Shown: in pieces, positions 31,035-41,454 of the stretch
How the letters are laid out: every line of letters begins with the position of its first letter
Numbering within the stretch: the stretch's first letter is position 1
Assembly (NCBI GenBank): GCA_021811235.1
Contig: JAJZPG010000008.1
Span: forward strand, 51,972-115,971
Direction of reading: 5' to 3'
Source of the DNA: Pseudomonadota bacterium
Lineage (GTDB): Bacteria; Pseudomonadota; Gammaproteobacteria; Burkholderiales; Thiobacillaceae
DNA: 64,000 nucleotides
Program-made: the position numbers and the translations under genes
The notes under the pieces: model-generated
What the model saw: the letters and a program-made list of their open reading frames with translations, nothing else
Told to the model about the DNA's origin: nothing
The model's database searches: none

Positions 31035-32498
31035 TCAGGAAACCGTCGCCACGCAGACGCGGTTGCGGCCGCCGTTCTTCGCCGCATACAGGCCTGCATC
31101 GGCCCGGCCGATGGACTGTTCGTAGGATTCGGCGCCGTCGTACTGGCTGGCGCCGATACTGACGGTGACCGGTATCGTGTGCTTGCCGGCGTGGAACGGC
31201 TGCTGTCCGATTTTCAGGCGCAACTGCTCGGCGACCTGCCGGGCGTGGTCGAGCGCGCAGCCCTTGAGCACGACCAGGAATTCCTCGCCGCCCCAGCGCA
31301 CGGCGATGTCCGAGGCCCGCAGCCCTTGCTGGAGCTGCGCCGCAACCTGGCTCAGGATATGGTCGCCGACGACGTGGCCATACTGATCGTTGATCGATTT
31401 GAAGTTGTCGACGTCGATCAGCAGGATGGAAATGGGGCGCGGGTCGCGGCGGTATTCGGCGAAGGCCTTGTCGATGAGGATGCCGAAGGCCTGGCGGTTG
31501 AGCAGGCCGGTGAGCTTGTCGGTGGCCGCCATGCTCTCGATGCGCTGCTGGTATCGCCTGAGCGCGATGTGGGTGAGGAACATCACCAGCACGGTGATGC
31601 CGAGGCAGACCGCGAGGTTGATGTAGAGGGTCTGGCGGATGGCGGCCAGCGCCCCGGCTTCGCCCTTCTCCACGAACAGATACCACTTGAGTTCGGGGAT
31701 GTAGTTCACGTTGAGCAGGTAGGCGTTGCCGTCGGCCTTGAAGCGGTAGGAACCGGATTTCTCGCGCAGGATGCGATCGATGAGGTCGCGCAGGCCCTCG
31801 GCGGCGTGCAGGTCGGTTTGCTGTCGGCCGGACTGGTTGCCGAACAGGACGATCCTGCCCTGGGCGTCGACAAAATAGATGGTGCGCTGGAAACGCTGCT
31901 GGTAGTCCGAGATGAGGCGGCGTACCGCATCCACGGTGAGGCCGACGCCGGTGGCGCCGAGGAAGCGCCCCTCGAAGTCGAAGACGCGGTAATTGACGAA
32001 GATGGTCAGGGCGTCGCGGTTGGCGAGGTCGGGATCGACGTTGATCTCGTAGGGCTCCTGCATGGCGCGCACGCGGTAGTACCAGACGTCGCGGGGCGCC
32101 TCGGGCGACACCCGTTTCAGGATGCCGTTGCCGGTGTAGTAGTGGGCGCTGCGCTCGGAGACGAAAAAGCTGCTGAATGCACGGTAGCGGTCCTTGATCT
32201 CGCGCAGGTAGCGCGCCATGGCCTCGACGTCCCGTTCCCCGTCGAGGACCCAGTCGCGCAGAAAAGTGTCGTGCGCCATGGTCGAGGAGATGAGCACGGG
32301 CCGCACCAGATCCTTCTGGATCTCCGAATAGATGTTGCTCGACGTGAGCGGCAGTTCCTGGGCGACGATGGCGTCCAGGATCGCCTGTTTCGATACGAAA
32401 TAGCTGCTCAGGGTGGTGGCGAAAAAACCTGCAATCAGCAGTGCGCTCAGCAACAGGAGCAGGCGCTGGCGCTTGAAGATGCGGTGGGCGGAGTACAT
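31035..32498 (-). CDS. Diguanylate cyclase with periplasmic Cache-type sensor
   Basis: Two TM helices flanking a Cache-like domain; GGDEF domain with RWGGEEFLVVL. Confidence 0.9.
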   Translation of the reverse strand: MYSAHRIFKRQRLLLLLSALLIAGFFATTLSSYFVSKQAILDAIVAQELPLTSSNIYSEIQKDLVRPVLISSTMAHDTFLRDWVLDGERDVEAMARYLREIKDRYRAFSSFFVSERSAHYYTGNGILKRVSPEAPRDVWYYRVRAMQEPYEINVDPDLANRDALTIFVNYRVFDFEGRFLGATGVGLTVDAVRRLISDYQQRFQRTIYFVDAQGRIVLFGNQSGRQQTDLHAAEGLRDLIDRILREKSGSYRFKADGNAYLLNVNYIPELKWYLFVEKGEAGALAAIRQTLYINLAVCLGITVLVMFLTHIALRRYQQRIESMAATDKLTGLLNRQAFGILIDKAFAEYRRDPRPISILLIDVDNFKSINDQYGHVVGDHILSQVAAQLQQGLRASDIAVRWGGEEFLVVLKGCALDHARQVAEQLRLKIGQQPFHAGKHTIPVTVSIGASQYDGAESYEQSIGRADAGLYAAKNGGRNRVCVATVS

Positions 32499-32612
32499 GG
32501 TATGGGTGGCGGGCTTCGGACGGCCTTGCGCGCGACGGCCGTGCGGCGGGATTCGGCAAAGCGGGCAGTATGACACCGGCCAGCCGTTTTCGGGTCTGCG
32601 CGCGGCCCCCGC

Positions 32613-33044
32613 TCAGCCCTTCCGGTGGTGTTGCAACAGCCGGTCCAGAGCTTCCTTCAGCGGCCCTGCTTCCAGGTCCGCGTTGAGACTGGCCAGTCCG
32701 TCCAGCGCGGCCGGTGGCACGCCGGGCTTGTCGACGGGGTGGGTGTAACGCGCCAGCAACTCGGGGTTGACGCTGATGCGGGCGGAACGGGCGGCGACGC
32801 CCTGCTGGTCCAGCTTGTCCAGCAACGCCGCGGTCTGGTGGCGCAGGCGGCTGGCGACGGCGCCGCTGTCGCAGGCGAGGCTCAGCACGCCGTTCTCCAG
32901 CTGCATGACGCGCACGTGCCCAGCCAGGGCGGCGGGCAGGGAACGGTCGAGCGCAGCCTGGGTCTTCAGCAGGGTGCGGGCGCGCACGGCGAGGCCGTTC
33001 GGCAGCTGGCTGGCAAGCAGGTCGGCGAGGCTGGAGGCACTCAT
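32613..33044 (-). CDS. DciA/DUF721 family protein (candidate DnaB helicase loader)
   Basis: MSASSLADLLASQLPNGLAVRARTLLKTQAALDRSLPAALAGHVRVMQLENGVLSLACDSGAVASRLRHQTAALLDKL; divergent from secA. Confidence 0.8.
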   Translation of the reverse strand: MSASSLADLLASQLPNGLAVRARTLLKTQAALDRSLPAALAGHVRVMQLENGVLSLACDSGAVASRLRHQTAALLDKLDQQGVAARSARISVNPELLARYTHPVDKPGVPPAALDGLASLNADLEAGPLKEALDRLLQHHRKG

Positions 33045-33133
33045 GCGCGTGACACGCAGGCGTCACGGGAAGCCCGTTCCGCTATGTTAAGATTCAACGG
33101 TTTACCGCGTCCTGCGGACATTTCGGATTCCCC

Positions 33134-35842
<2,709 letters not shown>

Positions 35843-35848
35843 GAAATC

Positions 35849-36076
35849 ATGCCTTACTACGTATTCCGACTGGGAATGTTCAAGGTGCTGGAAAAGCAGG
35901 GCGAGTGGGCGACCTTCAAGGAGGCGCGTGCCCACGTCAACGAGCTGCGCAAGACGCTCGATCCCAAGTCCGGCGACAAGTACAAGATGATCTTCGCCGA
36001 GAACGAGATCGTCGCGCAGGACACGCTCAGCGCCGAGCGCGAGCTGGACAAGACGCTGTCGGGCGACGATTGGTAA
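35849..36076 (+). CDS. Small (75 aa) hypothetical protein
   Basis: MPYYVFRLGMFKVLEKQGEWATFKEARAHVNELRKTLDPKSGDKYKMIFAENEIVAQDTLSAERELDKTLSGDDW, 6 nt after secA. Confidence 0.75.
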   Translation: MPYYVFRLGMFKVLEKQGEWATFKEARAHVNELRKTLDPKSGDKYKMIFAENEIVAQDTLSAERELDKTLSGDDW

Positions 36077-36136
36077 CACTTCGGCCCGCTCGAAAGAGGG
36101 GATCACGCCCGTGCAGCAGATTATTGAGGGTGTCCG

Positions 36137-36583
36137 ATGGCTGAGTACAACGAAGACGCGTACAAGCTGGCCCGCAAGGCCTACATCGAATACAGCTGCC
36201 CGTTCGAGCGTGCGCTGCTGTCGCGCTGCGTGGGGTGCAGCCGTTCGCACAGGCTCAACCTGGCCGAACGCGAGGCGATCGCCTGCGGCGATCCTGCGGT
36301 GCGCGAGCACTGCCTGGCTTTCTATCAGGCGCTGCACGACAACGCGCAGTTCGCGCTGAAAATCAATCCCGATGCGCCGTGGCCGTTCGGCAAGGAGATC
36401 CGCGCCCAGTGCGGCGGCGTGCGCGGGCTGGCGGCGGAGCTCGGCGGCGCGGGCGACGAGACCACCGACGTGGCGGACACGGTGCTGCAGGGCAACACCC
36501 ACTACGGCAGCCATGCCGAATTTCCCTATTCCGCGATCATGCGCGCAGTGGTGCATTACGAACCGCGCAAGCGGCGTCCCTGA
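36137..36583 (+). CDS. Hypothetical cysteine-motif protein (148 aa)
   Basis: CPFERALLSRCVGCSRSHRLNLAEREAIACGDPAVREHC; good codon bias, ORF continuous. Confidence 0.7.
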   Translation: MAEYNEDAYKLARKAYIEYSCPFERALLSRCVGCSRSHRLNLAEREAIACGDPAVREHCLAFYQALHDNAQFALKINPDAPWPFGKEIRAQCGGVRGLAAELGGAGDETTDVADTVLQGNTHYGSHAEFPYSAIMRAVVHYEPRKRRP

Positions 36584-36625
36584 ATTGCACCCTGCCGGGA
36601 ACCCCGGCGGTCTGGTTCGGGTCAC

Positions 36626-36654
36626 TTGGGCAGCCCTGCTTTTTTGACTACACT
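36626..36654 (+). promoter_or_regulatory. Candidate promoter of the copper-related operon
   Basis: TTGGGC - 17 bp - TACACT, only 6 nt upstream of GTG 36661. Confidence 0.45.
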
Positions 36655-36660
36655 GCCCGC

Positions 36661-37032
36661 GTGCGTGCCCGACTCCACCGTTTCCTGCTGATGCTGCTGA
36701 TGCTGGCCCTGCCGTTGCAGGCGTTTGCGTCTGCAGCCATGCTCGGCTGCACGTTCTCGCATCAGGCGGCAATGACCACGCCCATGGCGACGGCCGACGA
36801 CGCGATGGACGGCTGCCATGAGCATGAGTCCGGTCAGCCGGATCGCCCGGCCGCTCCCCACGATTGCAAACACTGCGCGGCCTGCGCCCTGGGAGCGGTG
36901 CTGCCGATTCCGGTCGTCGGCAACATGCCGGTCCTCCCTGTTCCGGCTGGCTTCGCCTCCCACCCTGCCGCGGTCTTCAGCGGCTTCATTCCCGACGGTC
37001 CCGAGCGACCGCCCCGACCCTTCCTCGCCTGA
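36661..37032 (+). CDS. Small exported protein with His/Cys-rich centre (DUF2946-like)
   Basis: VRARLHRFLLMLLMLALPLQAFASAAMLGCTFSHQ...CHEHESGQPDRPAAPHDCKHCAACALGA; precedes metal genes. Confidence 0.6.
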   Translation: MRARLHRFLLMLLMLALPLQAFASAAMLGCTFSHQAAMTTPMATADDAMDGCHEHESGQPDRPAAPHDCKHCAACALGAVLPIPVVGNMPVLPVPAGFASHPAAVFSGFIPDGPERPPRPFLA

Positions 37033-37108
37033 ATCCCGCGCCGGCAACGGCGCGTCATTTCCCTTTTGACCATGGCGCTGGCGCGCCGTGGGGTTTGCGA
37101 GGTTGATC

Positions 37109-37384
37109 ATGTTGAATGTTTTTGTACGCCGTGCGGCGCCGTGGGCGTGCGCATGGATGTTGGGGATGCCGTCTGTGCATGCCGCGGAAGCCGCTGCGCC
37201 CGAGGCGGAGGGATCGGTCCCGTTCAGGCACTATCAGGGCTGGCGCGACGAGCCGCCGCTCGACTGGCGCCAGGCCAACGAGCGCGTCGGCGAGATCGGC
37301 GGCTGGCGCACCTATCTGCGCGAATCGCAGCAGGGCGGCGACGATCGCGCCGGGCAGGACGATCACGGCCGGCATGGGCATTGA
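37109..37384 (+). CDS. Small exported hypothetical protein of copper-type operon
   Basis: MLNVFVRRAAPWACAWMLGMPSVHAAEAAAPEAEGSVPFRHYQGWRDEPPLDWRQANERVGEIGGWRTYLRESQQGGDDRAGQDDHGRHGH. Confidence 0.65.
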   Translation: MLNVFVRRAAPWACAWMLGMPSVHAAEAAAPEAEGSVPFRHYQGWRDEPPLDWRQANERVGEIGGWRTYLRESQQGGDDRAGQDDHGRHGH

Positions 37385-37393
37385 GGTGGCGCC

Positions 37394-38806
37394 ATGAATT
37401 CGACATTGTTCGTTTTTCGCCCGCGAGCACCGCTTGTCCTGATGGCTGCGCTGCTGGGCGGCTGCGCCGGATTCTCCCCCGACGGCGGTTTCGACGCGGT
37501 GCGCCAGGCGACCCGCTCGCACATCCCGCAGGACGTCGTCTGGTCGCGCGACGCCGCCTCGCGCAGTGCGGCGCAGGCCCGCGTCGATGCCCTGCTGGAA
37601 AAGCCGCTCTCGGCCGACGATGCGGTGCAGATCGCGCTCCTGAACAACCCCGGACTGCAGGCCGCGTTCAACACGCTGGGCATGGCCGAGGCCGACCGGG
37701 TGGCGGCGAGCCGCCTGCCGAACCCCGGGTTTTCCATCGGCCGGCTGACCCGGGGGTCGGAAGTGGAATGGGAACGCAGCCTGCATTTCAACCTGGCGCG
37801 CCTGCTGACCCTGCCGATGCGCGCCGACATCGAACAGCGGCTGTTCGAGCGGACCCGGCGCGCCCTGGTGCTCGACGTGCTGCGGCTGGCTGCGGACACG
37901 CGCAAGGCCTACTACACGGCGGTCGCCGCCCGGCAGACCGCACAGTACCAGCAACAAGCCATGGAGGCGGCCGAAGCCGGCGCCGAATTCGCGCGCCGCA
38001 TGGCGCAGGTGGGCAACTGGAGCAAGCTGAAGCAGGCGCGCGAGCAGGCTTTCTATGCGGACGCCGCGCTCGCGGTGGCGCGCGCCGAGCAGGTTAAGCG
38101 GCAGACGCACGAGCGTCTGGTGCGGCTGCTGGGCCTGGCGTCCGCCGACGCGCTGCCATTGCCCGACCGCCTGCCCGATCTGCCGGCATCGATGCCGGCC
38201 CTCCCTGACGTCGAGCAGCGGGCGATGGATGCACGCATCGACTTGCAGACCGCGAAGCTGCAGACCGAAGCCCTGGCCGGACACCTCGGCTTGAGCCGCC
38301 GCACCCGCTTCATCAACGTGCTGGAGCTCGGCGTGATCAACAATGGTTCGAACGAGGCACCGCAGCAGCGTGGCTACGAAATCAGCTTCGAGCTGCCGCT
38401 GTTCGACTGGGGGCAGACGCGGGTGGTGCAGGCCGAGTCGCGCTACCGCCAGGCGCTGGAGCAGGCGCGCCAGCTTGCCGTCAACGCGCGCTCCGAGGTG
38501 CGCGAAGCGTATGCGCTGCAGCAGAGCCAGTACGCCGTCGCACGGCATCTGCGCGACGAGGTGGTGCCGCTCAAGCAGCGCATCTCCGAGGAAAACCTGC
38601 TGCGCTACAACGGCATGCTGATCGGCGTGTTCGAACTGCTGGCCGACGCGCGCTCGCAGATCGCCTCGGTCAACGCCGCCATCGAGGCGCAGCGCGATTT
38701 CTGGCTGGCCGACGCTGATCTTGCGATGGCGCTGGTCGGCTCCCCCGGCAAGACCGCCGTCACCCCCGTCTCATCCGCCCCTGCCGAAGCCGCGGGCGGG
38801 CACTGA
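37394..38806 (+). CDS. TolC-family outer-membrane factor lipoprotein
   Basis: MNSTLFVFRPRAPLVLMAALLGGCAGF (lipobox); coiled-coil OEP domains. Confidence 0.85.
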   Translation: MNSTLFVFRPRAPLVLMAALLGGCAGFSPDGGFDAVRQATRSHIPQDVVWSRDAASRSAAQARVDALLEKPLSADDAVQIALLNNPGLQAAFNTLGMAEADRVAASRLPNPGFSIGRLTRGSEVEWERSLHFNLARLLTLPMRADIEQRLFERTRRALVLDVLRLAADTRKAYYTAVAARQTAQYQQQAMEAAEAGAEFARRMAQVGNWSKLKQAREQAFYADAALAVARAEQVKRQTHERLVRLLGLASADALPLPDRLPDLPASMPALPDVEQRAMDARIDLQTAKLQTEALAGHLGLSRRTRFINVLELGVINNGSNEAPQQRGYEISFELPLFDWGQTRVVQAESRYRQALEQARQLAVNARSEVREAYALQQSQYAVARHLRDEVVPLKQRISEENLLRYNGMLIGVFELLADARSQIASVNAAIEAQRDFWLADADLAMALVGSPGKTAVTPVSSAPAEAAGGH

Positions 38807-38817
38807 AAGGATTTGTG

Positions 38818-40206
38818 ATGACTTCAAGACGTGATTTTTTCAAGTTCGCTGGCGCGGCTGCTGCCGCCAGCGTCAGTCCGGTGGCGATGGCGGCGCTCCC
38901 GGAGATTGTCAGCATGGACACACCCGACACCCAGCCGCCGCTGGCGCCGCCCAACGGGCGACCCTACAACCCGGTGGTGACGCTCAACGGCTGGACGCTG
39001 CCGTGGCGGATGAAGGACGGGGTGAAGGAGTTTCACCTCGTCGCCGAGCCGGTGGTGCGCGAGATCGCCCCCGGCATGAAGGCGCACCTGTGGGGCTACA
39101 ACGGCCAGAGCCCCGGCCCCACCATCGAGGTGGTGGAAGGCGACCGCGTGCGCATCTACGTCACCAACCGCCTGCCCGAGCACACCACCATCCACTGGCA
39201 CGGCCAGCGCCTGCCCAACGGCATGGACGGCGTCGGCGGGCTGACGCAGCCGCAGATCAAGCCGGGCAAAACCTTCGTCTATGAGTTCGTCGCCCGTCGC
39301 CCCGGCACCTTCATGTACCACCCGCACGCCGACGAGATGACGCAGATGGCGATGGGTATGATGGGCTTCTGGGTGACGCATCCGAAAAACAGGCACCCGC
39401 TGATCGAGACGGTCGACCGCGATTTCTGCTTCCTGCTCAATGCCTACGACATCGATCCCGGCAGTGCGACGCCGTCGGTCAACACCATGCTCGACTTCAA
39501 CCTGTGGACCTGGAACAGCCGCGCGTTTCCCGGCATCGACAGCCTCAACGTGCGGCTGGGCGACCGCGTGCGCATCCGCATCGGCAATCTCACCATGACC
39601 AACCACCCCATGCATCTGCACGGGGTGGAATTCGAAGTCACCGGCACCGACGGCGGCCCGGTGCCGAAGGCCGCGCGCTGGCCGGAGGTCACCACCGACA
39701 TCGCGGTGGGACAGATGCGCCAGATCGAGTTCATCGCCGACGAGGAGGGCGACTGGGCCTTCCACTGCCACAAGAGCCACCACACCATGAACGCGATGGG
39801 ACACGGCGTGCCGACGATGATCGGGGTCGACCACACGGGGCTCGCCGGAAAGATTTCGAAGCTCATCCCAGACTACATGGTGATGGGCGAGCGTGGCATG
39901 GCCGACATGGCCGAGATGGAAATGCCGCTGCCCGACAACACGCTGCCGATGATGAGCGGCCAGGGCCCATACGGGTCGGTGGAAATGGGCGGCATGTTCA
40001 CCACGATGAAAGTGCGGCGCGGCCAGAAACGCGGCGACTACTCCGACCCGGGCTGGTACCGGCAGCCGCCGGGCACGGCCGCACGCGAAGTCGAAGGGCG
40101 GGTGGCCGAGCCGGTGCGGGCGCCGCAAGCCGCCTCGCCGCAAGGCACGTCGAACGACGTCGAGGTCACCGTACGCAAACCCGCCGGCCATGCCGGCCAC
40201 CACTGA
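38818..40206 (+). CDS. Tat-exported multicopper oxidase (CopA/CueO-like) with Met-rich C-terminal segment
   Basis: MTSRRDFFKFAGAAAAA Tat signal; HWHG, HPH, HPMHLHG and HCHKSHHTMNAM copper motifs; MADMAEMEMPLPDNTLPMMSG. Confidence 0.9.
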   Translation: MTSRRDFFKFAGAAAAASVSPVAMAALPEIVSMDTPDTQPPLAPPNGRPYNPVVTLNGWTLPWRMKDGVKEFHLVAEPVVREIAPGMKAHLWGYNGQSPGPTIEVVEGDRVRIYVTNRLPEHTTIHWHGQRLPNGMDGVGGLTQPQIKPGKTFVYEFVARRPGTFMYHPHADEMTQMAMGMMGFWVTHPKNRHPLIETVDRDFCFLLNAYDIDPGSATPSVNTMLDFNLWTWNSRAFPGIDSLNVRLGDRVRIRIGNLTMTNHPMHLHGVEFEVTGTDGGPVPKAARWPEVTTDIAVGQMRQIEFIADEEGDWAFHCHKSHHTMNAMGHGVPTMIGVDHTGLAGKISKLIPDYMVMGERGMADMAEMEMPLPDNTLPMMSGQGPYGSVEMGGMFTTMKVRRGQKRGDYSDPGWYRQPPGTAAREVEGRVAEPVRAPQAASPQGTSNDVEVTVRKPAGHAGHH

Positions 40207-40219
40207 ACGAGAGGACACC

Positions 40220-40927
40220 ATGAAATTCATCCTGACGCTGATCGCCCTGCTGGCCGCACCGCTGGCCGAGGCCCACGGCGACAAGCCGCATACGCCTGTC
40301 GCGCATGCGCCTGCCGAGCAGACCGGCTGGGGCATCGCCGGCACCGTCGCCACGCGTACCGTCCAGGTCGACCTGCTCGACACCATGCGCTTCAGCCCTG
40401 ACCGCATCGAGGTTGCCGAAGGCGAGACGATCCGTTTCGTGATCCGCAACCGCGGCCGCATGCTGCACGAAATGGTCGTCGGCACGCCCGCCGAGCTGGC
40501 CGGGCACGCTGCCCTGATGGCCAGGTTCCCCGACATGGAACACGACGCGCCCTATATGGCACACGTCGCCCCTGGCCAGAGCGGCGAGATCGTGTGGACC
40601 TTCAACCGGGCGGGCGAATTCGAGTATGCCTGCCTGCTGCCGGGGCATTACGAAGCGGGCATGCGCGGCCGCATCGAAGTGAAGGCGGTCGCGGCTGCGC
40701 AGCCGCCCGTCAACGAGGGCGTGGTGCGCAAGGTCGACCGGGTTGCCGGCAAGGTCACGCTCAAGCACGGGCCCCTGGTCACGCTTGATATGCCGCCGAT
40801 GACCATGGTGTTCCGGGCATCGCAGGCCGGGTTGCTGGACGGGCTGAAGGCCGGCGACCGGGTGCGCTTCGATGCCGAACTGGACGGCGGCGCCTATGTG
40901 GTCACCCGCATCGAGCGGTTGCCTTGA
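40220..40927 (+). CDS. Cupredoxin-CusF-like fusion copper-binding protein
   Basis: Cupredoxin ...RGRMLHEMVVG...FEYACLLPGHYEAGM; C-terminal CusF-like VTLKHGPLVTLDMPPMTMVF. Confidence 0.85.
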   Translation: MKFILTLIALLAAPLAEAHGDKPHTPVAHAPAEQTGWGIAGTVATRTVQVDLLDTMRFSPDRIEVAEGETIRFVIRNRGRMLHEMVVGTPAELAGHAALMARFPDMEHDAPYMAHVAPGQSGEIVWTFNRAGEFEYACLLPGHYEAGMRGRIEVKAVAAAQPPVNEGVVRKVDRVAGKVTLKHGPLVTLDMPPMTMVFRASQAGLLDGLKAGDRVRFDAELDGGAYVVTRIERLP

Positions 40928-40953
40928 TGGCAATGGGCCTGCAACATCGCCCT

Positions 40954-40970
40954 CTTAAGCTAGTCTTAAC
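40954..40970. promoter_or_regulatory. PmrA/QseB-box-like direct repeat 1
   Basis: CTTAAG-CTAGT-CTTAAC, 91 bp upstream of ATG 41061. Confidence 0.6.
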
Positions 40971-41060
40971 AATGAGCGCCGATCCTATTGGCGACGACGT
41001 CGCCGGCCTGCTTCGGGGCAGCGGCCGGCGAATGATTCAGGCCCCCCTCAGGAGATTGCA

Positions 41061-41441
41061 ATGAAACAGTTGTCGACCCTGGCCTGTGCGCTCTGCATGG
41101 GCCTTGCCGCGAATGCCTATGCGGCCGATCAGGCACGCGATCGCGTTCAGAGCCAAGACCAGACCCAGACGACCCAGCAAATCCAGACGCAGGACCGCGA
41201 ACGCGTGTACGGGTCGGAACTGATGACGGCGCAGGAACGCCGCGAGTATCACGCGAAAATGCGCGCGATGAAAACCGAGCAGGAACGCGAAGCCTTCCGT
41301 CTGGAACACCACAAGCTGATGCAGGAACGCGCCAAGGCGCAGGGCAAGACCCTGCCCGACATGCCGCCGGCCGGCATGGGACCCGGCGGCGGCATGGGCC
41401 CCGGCGGCGGCATGGGGCCGGGGGGCGGCTATCGCCGCTGA
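41061..41441 (+). CDS. Small exported protein with MGPGGG tandem repeats
   Basis: MKQLSTLACALCMGLAANAYAADQ...MTAQERREYHAKMRAMKTEQEREAFRLEHHKLMQERAKAQGKTLPDMPPAGMGPGGGMGPGGGMGPGGGYRR. Confidence 0.75.
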   Translation: MKQLSTLACALCMGLAANAYAADQARDRVQSQDQTQTTQQIQTQDRERVYGSELMTAQERREYHAKMRAMKTEQEREAFRLEHHKLMQERAKAQGKTLPDMPPAGMGPGGGMGPGGGMGPGGGYRR

Positions 41442-41454
41442 GCCAGGCGGGTTT

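Noticed and set aside
41383-41438. Short tandem repeat considered as a CRISPR-like array
   Set aside because: 18-bp units with no spacers, in-frame and coding for MGPGGG; protein repeat only.
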